Source of the DNA: Notolepis coatsorum
Lineage: Eukaryota > Chordata > Actinopteri > Aulopiformes > Paralepididae
Reading direction: 5' to 3'
Assembly (NCBI GenBank): GCA_963971535.1
Contig: OZ020591.1
Coordinates: 456,501 to 520,500 of the forward strand
DNA: 64,000 bases
Shown piece by piece: positions 54,238 through 64,000 of the stretch (positions are counted from its first letter, which is position 1; every line of letters starts with the position of its first letter). Under the pieces are notes generated by a model. It saw only the letters and a list, made by a program, of their open reading frames with translations. It was not told the origin of the DNA and made no database searches. The position numbers and the translations under genes are program-made.

Positions 54238-55462
54238 ATGAATGAATGAATGAATGAATGAATGAATGAATGAATGAATGAATGAATGAATGAATGAATG
54301 AATGAAAACTTTATTAACAGATTGCAGAATGGGTACAGTACAGTACAGCTCAATACATACAATTGTTAAGGGGATGCAGACCAGAGAAAGACTTTCGTCT
54401 TGTTTACATCAGGGTCCCCCATTTTCAATTCATCGTAACATATATGACATACATGACATACAGATAGACAGTACTGCTACATCTATACATTTATGACATA
54501 CCAGATTTGCAATTACAGTACTGTTTGTGATACAAAAAGAGTCCAGAAAGAAAAGAGTATATACATTAGGCGTAGAAACTGTACATTGGATTGGGTAGGT
54601 GGGGGTGGGGGGGGACTGTACATTGGAGGTGGTTGGGTGGGTGGGGGGGGGGTTGGGTAGGAGTGGGGGGGGGGGGGGGTTGGGTAGGAGGGGTGGGTGG
54701 GGGACACTGTACAACTGTACAAACAACACTGTACATTGGATTATTGACAAGACCATACTTGGTAATTTACTGTACATTGGAGGGGGTTGTGTTCGGACAT
54801 TTACAGGGGCCAGTTTCGAGTTGCAGTCTCCCTTAGGTGTTTTTTGAGAGTGTTTTTGAAAGTGGGTAGTGATTCACATTCCTGACAGCTTTGGGTAGGG
54901 CGTTCCACATTGATGTGGCATAATTGCGAAACGTGTTTAGTCCCTTGTTTGAGCCGAATCTGGGTTTAACATGATTTGTGGAGCTCCCTCTGGTGTTGTG
55001 ATCGTGGTATTCACTGACCTTTGGGAAGTATTTTGTCATGTACATGGGTACCTTGGTCGTGTAGTGTATCTTGTAGACCAGGCCCATTGCAAGTTGCTGT
55101 ACTCTGTCGTCTACTCTAAGCCATCCTAGGTTGTCAAAGTGGGCAGGGGTGAGGTGGGTTCTAGGAGTAAGGTCAAGCAGTAGTCTGACCAGTTTGTTTT
55201 GAGATGTTTGTAATTTAGTTTTTAGCGCCTTTGAGGTGCTTTGGTACCATGAGGTGCAAGCATAGTCGTAGTACCCTTGAATGAGTGCTCCTGCTAGAGT
55301 CTTCAGGGTATTCTTGTTTACCAGTGAGGAGATCCGGTACAAGAATCGTGTTCGTTGGTTGACTTTTTTTATTACATTGGATGCCATTTTGTCACAGGAA
55401 AGATTTGCCTCTAGGATGGAACCCAGGTAGGTAATATCTTCTTTCCTTGTGACAAAGCCTGA
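54238..55462 (-). mobile_element. 5'-truncated L2 LINE inserted in the minisatellite
   Basis: The minus strand reads from the truncated coding start (FVTRKEDITYLGSILEANLS) through SSLVNKNTLKTLAGALIQGY and FDNLGWLRVDDRVQQLAMGL to WNALPKAV. A 3' UTR with poly-C-rich tracts and the GAAA hairpin (54,388-54,401) follows, then a tail of about 17 CATT units at 54,238-54,305. The flanking minisatellite is cut inside one variant unit and resumes at the next base or two. No catalytic reverse transcriptase motif remains. Confidence 0.85.
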
Positions 55463-55634
55463 CTCTGGAGACAGGCTGGTGGATATGGGGCTGGTCTGGA
55501 GACAGGCTGGTGGATATGGGGCTGGCCTGGAGACAGGCTGGTGGATATGGGGCTGGCCTGGAGACAGGCTGGTGGATATGGGGCTGGTCTGGAGACAGGC
55601 TGGTGGATATGGGGCTGGTCTGGAGACAGGCTGG
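55463..55634. repeat. 31-bp minisatellite, right part
   Basis: Five to six units of the array that ended at 54,237, starting mid-unit at CTCTGGAGACAGG. Confidence 0.95.
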
Positions 55635-56311
55635 TATTTCGCACCACTTTGACCGAAGGGGAACATCAGATGAAACCGCTCTCCTTTAAAACCCATGTTT
55701 GTACAAGAGGTCTCCCTATCTGCCTTCACCTCTCAAACTGCGTGCCTGGCACTCTGTTTTGTTTAGACTGACATTCTAGTGCCAAGCTCTGTTTCCCTCA
55801 TCCAAGGCTGATACGTACCGGGTCCGGCACCCGACAGCAGGCTCAAGTTCAGTTGAGTAATGACAAACTCAACGTCTGTGTCACTCCAGTCTCTCTCAGT
55901 CTCTCACCGCCTCCATGTTTTTCTTATTGTGATGAAAGGCGACCAGCTCACCGGAAGGGTCCCCCCCCAATGAATTATGAAAGTCCTTGATTGTTTATTC
56001 ACATTATTTAATAAATAAATGTATTACTTATTATTTATTTGACGTAAATGCTTCCTCTTAAGTGGAATTGTCTGCAATTCATTTTCCTTCGCTGGGAACT
56101 TGTAATTCAGTTAAAGACCAAATCCATAATCCAGACGTAAACAAATGGGTGACATCGCAGCCAAAATAAAGAAATAACTAAATAGAGTGTGCTTTCATTC
56201 TCTTGTTGACTGGTTGACTGAGCTGTTTATAAGACGAGACAATAAGTAAATATACATTCCTAATTATATTTGCTGTTTTGTGGCTATAGGTTTGTGAACG
56301 TCGACCTATAA
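55635..56311. other. Intergenic, no gene supported
   Basis: Contains AT-rich spacer and no recognisable motifs. Confidence 0.3.
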
Positions 56312-56839
56312 AGGCCTCTACATGCTACAGCAACTTCAAAGCAACTGCACCACAACATCGACAAAGCAACAGTGTTTTAGACACTCTGCCTTTATGCTTC
56401 TGCAACATCGACGCGCAAAGTTAGTTTAACTAAAGTTAGTTTAGGTTCGTGTTAACGTTAGATAATGTACAAAATAAAGTATTTCCGGTGCTTTTAGACG
56501 TCGCTCTTTTATTTTGAAATCCCCCGACCGGAAGTATTTGTGATGTATTCTGCTTGTGTAACTTTAGGTTAGTTTTAACGTTAGCTGGCAGCTACAGGCA
56601 GATGGAGGATGGTATTCTCTGCGGGACCAATATAATTATATGACAGCCCTGCCCCCATTCGCTAACCAACCAATCACTGCTACGCAATATCAACGCAACG
56701 GTTGTTTAGGTTAGATTTGGGTGAAAGGTACGCAACATCCTCACAACACAGTCTACAAGACCCTCTAAAACAACCGCGATGAAATCGCGCTGATGTTGTG
56801 TTGAAGTTGCTTTGAAGTTGCTGTAGCATGTAGAGGCCT
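56312..56839. mobile_element. Harbinger-type MITE, 528 bp
   Basis: Inverted ends AGGCCTCTACATGCTACAGC, complementary over about 50 bases, with TAA on both sides (56,309-56,311 and 56,840-56,842). TAA/TWA duplications are the Harbinger signature. No coding sequence. Confidence 0.7.
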
Positions 56840-57024
56840 TAACGCATACCTATAATCCTAAAAACCATCTGGTTAGCATTTCTACAAATGGGTACCTCTC
56901 AGTGGCGGCTGCTGACAAAATTTTTTGGTGAAGCACAAATTATTATATTATATATTAAATTATATTTTTAAAACATCCCCCACTGTGTGTGTCAGTGGTC
57001 AGTGGACACAGATGAAAACATATT

Positions 57025-57358
57025 AACATTAGGTGACGGCGCACCTGACCAGACACAGATGCAAAAAATGACATATTCGGTGACGGCGCACCTGACCAGA
57101 CACAGATGCAAAAAATGACATATTCGGTGACGACACACCTGACCAGACAGATGAAAACATATTAGGTGACGCGTGACGGCACACCTAACCAGACACAGAT
57201 CAAAACATATTAGGTGACAGCTCACCTGACCAGATCAAAACATATTAGGTGACAGCGCACCTGACCAGATCAAAACATATTAGGTGACAGCGCACCTGAC
57301 CAGATCAAAACATATTAGGTGACAGCGCACCTGACCAGATCAAAACATATTAGGTGAA
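57025..57358. repeat. 36-49 bp tandem array
   Basis: About nine units around GGTGACRGCGCACCTGACCAGA followed by an ATATTAGG-type end. Early units are 48-49 bases, later ones 36. Confidence 0.9.
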
Positions 57359-57361
57359 GGT

Positions 57362-57812
57362 GACAAGGAAGCCACAGACTCATACCCCCCCGACACTCAA
57401 CTAACCGCCTCGGACAGTCCTTCATACCAGCGGCCATCAGGCTCCACAACAGTGGGCAGGGACTGCTGCCAGACATCGACCTAGAACTAATAGGAAGTAG
57501 GACAATTACACTACCTTATGCATACTGCACCTTATGTGGATACTGTGATACTGTGAATAATGAATAATGTATATTTCAGTTAGTTAGATAGTAAATTATA
57601 ACACTACCTTATGCATACTGCACCTTATGTGACACTGTGAATACTGTGAATATATATTTCAGTTAGTTAGATAGTAAATTATATTGACCTATTTGTTTAC
57701 ACCGCTTGTGTTGTTTTCACTACCTGTACCCCCCCCCCCCCCCCTTCCCCCATGCTGCTATGATGCCTGAATTTCCCCAAAGGGATCAATAAAGGAATAT
57801 CTTATCTTAAAA
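57362..57812 (+). mobile_element. LINE 3' end, 5'-truncated
   Basis: A coding tail (about 57,404-57,568) reads NRLGQSFIPAAIRLHNSGQG, the usual C-terminus of the LINE type seen at 6,761-7,033, then a 3' UTR with a C-run ends AATAAAGGAATATCTTATCTTA. 5' parts are absent. Confidence 0.65.
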
Positions 57813-58298
57813 GGAAAGATGAAATTACCTACCTGGGTTCCATCCTAGAGGCAAATCTTTCCTGTGACAAAATGGGATCCAATGTAATAAAACGAAGTCA
57901 ACCAACGAACTAGATTCCTGTACCGGATCTCCTCTCTGGTAAACAAGAATACCTTGAAGACAGGAGCACTCATTCAAGGGTACTACGACTATGCTTGCAC
58001 CTCATGGTACCAAAGCACCTCAAAGGCACTAAAAACAAGATTACAAACATCACAAAACAAACTGGTCAGACTACTGCTTGACCTTACTCCTAAAACCCAC
58101 CTCACCCCTGCCCACTTTGACAACCTAGGATGGCTTAGAGTAGACAACAGAGTACAGCAACTTGCAATGGGCCTGGTCTACAAGATACACTACACCACTA
58201 AGATACCCATGTGCATGTCGAAATACTTCCCAAAGGTCAGTGAATACCACGACCACAACACCAGAGGGAGTTCCACAAATCATGTTCAACCCAGATAA
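57813..58298 (+). pseudogene. L2 LINE fragment, truncated at both ends
   Basis: Matches the coding part of the copy at 54,238-55,462, with a frameshift near 57,895-57,955 and an intact 114-codon frame from 57,954. It stops at HNTRGSSTNHVQPR without the 3' UTR, which is unusual for a LINE insertion. Confidence 0.7.
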
Positions 58299-58689
58299 AA
58301 TCATTTAAAAAGTTGTATAACTTTTTTTTTAATAAAAGAAAAATCGTCATAACTTAGAAATGAGATTGCATAGGTCTATGAATCGATATCGCGATTTTGT
58401 TTGGATTAATTGCCCAGCCCTACTGTGTACAGTAAGTTAGCTTGGTGATCATCATTGTGATGTAATATAAGCTAAGCTAAAGGTAGCTAACAAATTGGCT
58501 AGCTACTGTTAGCATACAAGCTTTTACAAACACTGTACTTACTTTTTCATCCACAACTTTTTTTTCTGATCCAGATGCATAAGTCCTCTCCATGTTGCTG
58601 ATTTATACTTCGGTCCTTTGGTGCAAAGTTTCATTTAGCCTACAGTGCTACTGCCTACACAGTAATGTTACTGATTGGGCTGCCTATTC

Positions 58690-59320
58690 TTTAATCCCAG
58701 CCCAAGAGTGCTTCCGCGTTTTCCCTGATTGGCTGCGACAACGCCTAGCACGCCCCGCGGCAGAGCGGCAGCGGCGCATAGGTTGCCGCGGCATTATGCA
58801 GCCGTAATCCCCCCTGTTTTAACATCGACGATTAGCTCAACTCGTTCCTCAGCTTGCTGTGGAGCCTGCGGTGCGTTGGTGACAAGTTTGAATCACTTCA
58901 ATTTTTTTTTTTTTTTTTTTTTTTTAATTAATTTATCATTTCTCTATATAAACGTAACTAGCGTCTGTCTTTCTTTCGCTTGTTAAGTTTAGGCATTCTT
59001 TCGCCGGTTAAGTTTAGGCATTCTTTCGGAGTTGGTTAAGGTTAGAGTTTGTCTTAGAGCATGGCAATAGAATGCCTGTCTTTCTTTCGCCGGTTAAGTT
59101 TAGGCATTCTTTCGGAGTTGGTTAAGGTTAGGGTTAAGTTTAGGCATTCTTTCGGAGTTGGTTAAGGTTAGAGTTTGTCGCAGAGCATGGCAATAGAATG
59201 GCTGGCTTTCTTTCGCCGGAGCAGCAGCCTATTTCCGCTCTGCCGCGTGCCGCGGTCAAATGGGCGTCTTGGCCAATCTGAGAAACGCGAAGCACTCTTG
59301 GGCTGGGATTAATATAGACG
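58690..59320. repeat. Inverted-repeat element inside the hAT
   Basis: 58,695-58,775 and 59,215-59,322 are imperfect reverse complements containing TAATCCCAGCCCAAGAGTGC. Between them are a T-run and three to four copies of a block with TTAAGTTTAGGCATTCTTTC. Confidence 0.65.
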
Positions 59321-59822
59321 CGACTGGGCTCTCCAAGCCCTCTCAAAGCAGGAAATAGGAAATGGTGTTCTCTGAAAAAAAAAGTGTCAGAACTGTCAAT
59401 CATTCAAGCCTCATTCAAATGTATGAGTGAGGTTTAGCCTCACTACCCGCCTTTTTTAAACTCAAATACCCTATTTTGATTGGATAATTATATTCTTAAG
59501 CCCAACCTGTGCACCTATTTTAGCACTGAGTGATTGACATCTGGCCATTACTGCAGTTATGGGATCAGGCCAGATCAGAGCTCAGAGCTGTCACTTGGAC
59601 ATTTTTGAAGAAAAAAAAAATTCACTGCCATTGTTTTTTTTCCACATAGGAGAAAATGTCTAATAAACAAATAATAATAATAATAAAAAAAAAATATATA
59701 TATATATATTAATAATATATATATATTTTTTTTGTCTTCTTTCTGTATATTACTCTTTCTGTATATTACTAGTGAAGCACTGCCTCACTAGTAGTCATGC
59801 AATAACCTCCACTGGTACCTCT

Positions 59823-61029
59823 AGCCTCAAGCTAAGTGACTGATGAAGATAAATAGCAGAACGCCAATAGCACATGGCAAATAAAGATGTTCTAATTCTA
59901 ATTCTTTAAATATGCTAGTTTTTTTTAATGATTTAAATTATTTGCAACCAGTTTACTTGAGGGCACACATCCTCTTAAAAAGACCTGGGCTCAGCAGAAT
60001 ATGTGTGGGTTTACAGTCACATTTTGGCATCTGCTGGCATAGCTTTGTGAACCACCTTGGAACGTGCTGTGCAAGCATCCAGCTCCACGTGCCAGACCCA
60101 GACCCAGACCCATACCCAGGGAGTCTGCCACGTGGACCATTCCGCGGGCCTCTATCCAACTCTCTCCACCACAAAGCCACAAGCAGGGCATCAGCTTCCC
60201 CAGACTCTTTCCTGGCCCTTTCCACGTTTAGTTAACCCTTCTGTTCCCGGTTATCTTCATCCAGAGGACACTTGGTCTGATGTGTGGTTGAACTCGGGGC
60301 CGCAGGTTTTTGTCCCTCATTCATCAGCATCTCTGGGTTTTCCTACTTCTGTCAAAGTACTCTTTGATGAGATGCTTAGAATTCTGCCGTTCCTTTCAAA
60401 AAGACCTGCACATGTTCCTACATATCTCCTCTGTGCTGCATTTGACTCCTGTTTATCTATCCATACAAATAGAGAATAAACACTAGTTCTCAATGCTATC
60501 TCATCACAGACTCCTTCCTCCCTCATTGAGTGAATAAATCAAATTATGTTTTTTAAGGAGGGTTGTGAACATACTGATGTACTTTACAGTAAACATGTTT
60601 TTTTTCCAGCCACATTAATATCACATGGAAAATAAATGACTTATTTACAGATTGACCGGTTCAACTATTGGCCTTGCGGTGAGATTATGAACCGAGGAAT
60701 TCTGAAGAGACCTTCACTCCACGGTTGAAGAAAAGCCACTCACACGTTTACCTGTTTATGCAATCAAAGCATATCCAATGCATTGCTAATCACTGTTACC
60801 ATTATCAAGCAAATGGATTTTTGCAAATGGGCCATTAATTTCCATCCGTTTGCGATGAGCCGTTACGGTTCGTTGCATATACGCAGTATTCAGACGGCTG
60901 TCCCCATTGTGTTGCTGAGGCTGTTGTCAAATATTAATTTGTTGGCTGGGTCTACATTAAGACCACAAGGATATGATGGCAGATGGCAATCTACTGAACA
61001 CGATATCAAACTATATGGTATACAAACGT
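59823..61029. other. Intergenic, no gene supported
   Basis: A 140-codon plus frame (60,057-60,479) and shorter minus frames overlap; none shows a domain. Confidence 0.3.
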
Positions 61030-61455
61030 CACAGTGGTATAGTGGTTAACACTGTCGCCTCACAGCTAAAAGGTTGTGGGTTCGATTCCCGCTTGGGGAC
61101 CAGGTTGCCGTGTTGCCAGTTACCCAGGTGGGGTATCTCCCGGGCCTTTCTGTGTAGTTTCTGTTCTCCCCGTGCTCGCAAGGGTTTCCCCTCCCGATAA
61201 GATAAACCCAATGGAAAGATCGCTAGTGCTGTCGTGTCCCGGACGAAGACAGACAGGAGCACTTGGATTGGTCCCCGGGCCCGGCGCTCGCCGCAGCCCT
61301 CGTCTGCTCCCGGCTGCCCTTGGGGGGGGAAGGACAACGGGATGGGAGGTGCAGAGAACATTTCGTCAGCGACTCAGTGCATGTGTGTGTTCCTGTGGGT
61401 TGCCCATCGCAAATGTGTGTGTGTTAATCTGATGACAAATAAAGACTTATACTTA
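61030..61455 (+). mobile_element. tRNA-derived SINE-like repeat
   Basis: A-box-like TGGTATAGTGGTTAACACTG (61,034) and B-box-like GGGTTCGATTCCC (61,078-61,090) at tRNA-like spacing. A body with TTCTGTTCTCCCCGTG follows, and a 3' end at ACAAATAAAGACTTATACTT. A functional tRNA is unlikely because there is no acceptor pairing. Confidence 0.6.
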
Positions 61456-62382
61456 CTTATAAACATTTATTTATGAAACATGACAATCTCTTTCAAAGGA
61501 AAAACGTACAATAATGTTTGTAGGAAATGTATATCTAACAGCACATATATAAAAAAGAAAAAGATAAAAGAAACACAACACATTTCCATTTTGTGCAAAG
61601 CAACACCCCCCCCCCCCCCCCCCAACATACAAGCTAGGAATACACTGACAACTCCTTGATCCATATGATACACCCTCTAACAGTGACGCTGTATATTAGA
61701 AAAGGCCTTAATTCATTTCCAATGGACAATATAAAAAGCAAGCTTCAAATGTACACAAGTCCCAATTCTGACTGACATATAATTGAAAATATGACATTCT
61801 ATGAAATCCTTCCAGCTTATCCAATCTGAATGACTCCCTTGTGCAATGCAGTGACCGTCAGACTATCGGTTTGCGAAAGTTAAGAACACTCCCGTCTAGA
61901 CGGACACAGTTAACAAAATAAACCCTTTCACATATATACGCCGCTAGAATAGCTACCTTGCGATAGCTATCGCATAAACAAACACAGCCTGTCCATCTCC
62001 ACTTGCTTTCAAAAGCACCCACTTTCCTTCCGACCAGAAGCACTGAGAGGAAGACAGACTCTTCCGCCACTTTCGTTATCACTCGGTAAACTAACACATC
62101 AAGTAAGCACATGACAACACTGCATGTCAAACGAATCCCCCCAATACTATATTTCATCTTGATGTTTGTAAAAATTCAATTGTGAAATTTTGTCAGTGTA
62201 AACAAATAAATAATTATTTACAATCTCAAGCATAAAATGCAAACAATAAAAAAAAAAGCAGAGCATAAATAATTTACAAAAGAAATTATAATACAGACTT
62301 AGTATAAACATCTTTGGCACTTAAGCTGCCTGCACATGATCTGCATTCGAAACACAGAGAGGGTGGATTTCTCCCGGTCACT
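61456..62382. other. Intergenic, possible 3' UTR on minus strand
   Basis: AT-rich with reversed AATAAA-like signals at the left edge and C-run near 61,606-61,622. Frames of 68-99 codons on the minus strand lack motifs. Confidence 0.25.
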
Positions 62383-63237
62383 GCCACTTACATCACATAA
62401 AGCTGTAATCTCATCGGTAGCGCTTCTGCTTACATCACATAAAGCTGTAATCTCATCGGTAGCGCTTCTGTTTACAGTACATTGCATAAAGCTGTAATCT
62501 CATCGGTAGCGCTTCTGTTTACAGTACATTGCATAAAGCTGTAATCTCATCGGTAGCGCTTCTGCTTACATCACATGAAGCTGTAATCTCATCGGTAGCG
62601 CTTCTGCTTACATCACATAAAGCTGTAATCTCATCGGTAGCGCTTCTGCTTACATCACATAAAGCTGTAATCTCATCGGTAGCGCTTCTGTTTACATCAC
62701 ATGAAGCTGTAATCTCATCGGTAGCGCTTTGTTTATGTACATCACCTGGTCATGTGGTGATTGTTTATTTTGTTTAAACATTTTTATTATTGTAGTTTTT
62801 ATGACTGTGTGTGTATACTGTATTTTGTATTTTCTTTTAGTATTTCTGTTTTTATATTGTACAGCACTTTGGTACAACTTCGGTTGATTTAAATGTGCTT
62901 TATAAATAAAGTTGACCTTGACCTTGAAAGCTGTAATCTCATCGGTAGCGCTTCTACTTACATCACATAAAGCTGTAATCTCATCGGTAGCGCTTCTACT
63001 TACATCACATGAAGCTGTAATCTCATCGGTAGCGCTTCTACTTACATCACATGAAGCTGTAATCTCATCGGTAGCGCTTCTACTTACATCACATAAAGCT
63101 GTAATCTCATCGGTAGCGCTTCCACTTACATCACATGAAGCTGTAATCTCATCGGTAGCGCTTCCACTTACATCACATGAAGCTGTAATCTCATCGGTAG
63201 CGCTTCTGTTTATGTCACATGAAGATGTAATCTCACT
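62383..63237. repeat. 42-bp minisatellite, two blocks
   Basis: The unit contains AAAGCTGTAATCTCATCGGT and AGCGCTTCTGCTTACATCAC. Blocks run 62,383-62,729 and 62,927-63,237 with single-base variants. As 42 is a multiple of three, long 14-residue repeat frames arise on both strands. Confidence 0.95.
62730..62926 (+). mobile_element. LINE or SINE 3' tail inserted in the minisatellite
   Basis: About 197 bases ending CAGCACTTTGGTACAACTTC, then a TATAAATAAAG and three TTGACC-type repeats, like the 3' end of a retroposon with a short tandem tail. Confidence 0.5.
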
Positions 63238-64000
63238 GCTTTGAAAAGGTCTACAGTGACAGTGCTCAACGTCGACATGAATGAAACTTTGAGTGCAAGA
63301 GTCGCGAGCAGAGTCGTACGCGACATCAAGGGTAGCCCCAGGCATTGGGACGCCATAGAGAAAACAACGACCCAGCCAGCGCTACGTTTACCGGTGGTCA
63401 TGTGCAGGCAGCTTTACTATCACAGCCTATTTAAACATATTGCTTAAGACCTCTATTAAAAGACTACATCCATAGAAGTAAAATGGATAGAAAGGACACT
63501 TCCTGGTGTTTCATTATTCATTCACGTACAAGTAAATTGGCTGCTAATGTTGTTGGAAATGAGCACCATCTAGTCGTCGGCGTACGAGACTCAGAAAGCT
63601 GGCTAGAATATTAAGCCAATGACGCTTTTGTCACGCTAGTGCACTGTTCTGATTCACTGCACTGTACAAACTATCATTTCCACAAGAAAATTATCAAAAA
63701 GGTTCTACAGCAGCCGTTCCTAAGTGTACCAGTCAGATGACCACCCGACAAGGTTATGCCAACAGGAATCCTGTTTCTATCCACTCTAATTCTGTGGCTA
63801 CGTTGTGGTGATTTGGCCGTAGTTAAATGTTTGGGCAGGTGAAGTCAGACACTGTACATGGAAGTTATGATATATACCCTGGGCTTGGGACTGAGCCTCA
63901 AGCTCTTATTATAAAAAAATAAAAATAAAAGTTGACCAAAATTACAGAAGAAGAACATCTGCGTGTATTCAGTGAATTACAAGCAGTAGAAATAGGACTG
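63238..64000. other. Intergenic to window end, no gene supported
   Basis: A 68-codon plus frame (63,241-63,447) begins directly after the minisatellite and lacks motifs. Nothing else is recognised. Confidence 0.3.

Larger units (their letters stand above)
56900..59814. mobile_element. hAT element, 2.9 kb, carrying other insertions
   Basis: The left end is CAGTGGCGGCT and the right end, inverted, is CAGTGGAGGTT. Perfect GTACCTCT lies on both sides (56,892-56,899 and 59,815-59,822). The interior holds a tandem array, two LINE fragments and an inverted-repeat element but no transposase, so it is a non-autonomous or decayed copy. Confidence 0.75.

Noticed and set aside
52743-54362. Reading frames of 400-530 codons on both strands
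   Set aside because: They are translations of the 31-bp minisatellite, open in several frames because the unit lacks stops.
60057-60479. 140-codon plus-strand gene
   Set aside because: Overlaps minus frames of similar length; no motif or homologue recognised.
61030-61100. Functional tRNA gene
   Set aside because: A and B boxes are present but the acceptor and anticodon arms do not fold; it is a SINE head.
62383-63345. CRISPR-like regular array and 217-codon repeat protein
   Set aside because: Units abut with no unique spacers and vary like a minisatellite; the genome is eukaryotic.

Overview
The window looks like nuclear DNA from a ray-finned (teleost) fish. The signs are vertebrate-style split genes with GT-AG introns, fish-type L2/CR1 LINEs, tRNA-derived SINEs, hAT, Harbinger, piggyBac-like and Mutator-like DNA transposons, a Ty3/gypsy retrotransposon and long minisatellites. 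There are no bacterial operons, CRISPR arrays or recognisable functional RNA genes. Most of the sequence is accessory, with transposons nested inside transposons; few host-type genes remain.

Bases 1-3,000: GC-rich sequence with no convincing gene, a DIRS-like inverted-repeat end, a LINE remnant and a SINE. Bases 3,063-23,297: a SINE is split by a hAT end at 3,071 and by the opposite hAT end at 23,289. Both ends are bordered by the same 8 bp (CCATGCAA), so about 20 kb lies formally inside one hAT insertion. That block holds a satellite with a higher-order pattern, a 2.1 kb minisatellite, LINE tails, four 276-bp tandem units with splice-like signals, an 826-codon zinc-finger/transposase-like gene, a split SAM-domain gene, a broken klhl10-like Kelch gene with a GGA array at its end, a 750-bp hAT with perfect target duplications, a solo LTR, a piggyBac-like element and a decayed coding remnant.

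Bases 23,770-39,200: a Mutator/hAT-like element (M, 8-bp duplication ATTGTAGC) contains a minus-strand LTR element with little coding capacity (duplication CGGG, tRNA-His-like primer site). Its 3' LTR was hit by a nearly full-length L2 LINE (duplication GTATT). Its 5' LTR was hit by a Harbinger-like element (duplication CAG); the sister LTR preserves the empty site. A second DNA element (N, 9-bp duplication CACTGGGTT) follows and is filled with four kinds of tandem array.

Bases 39,200-64,000: SINEs, a short interstitial telomere-type tract, and a Ty3/gypsy element on the minus strand with open gag and pol frames joined by a textbook -1 frameshift signal. Then come a TA microsatellite, a possible orphan exon, and a 31-bp minisatellite split by an L2 insertion. 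After these lie a Harbinger MITE, a 2.9 kb hAT holding two LINE fragments, another SINE and a 42-bp minisatellite. The genes do not form a pathway. The most coherent functional unit is the neighbouring zinc-finger/transposase-like and SAM-domain pair, which may be a mobile or domesticated two-protein system.
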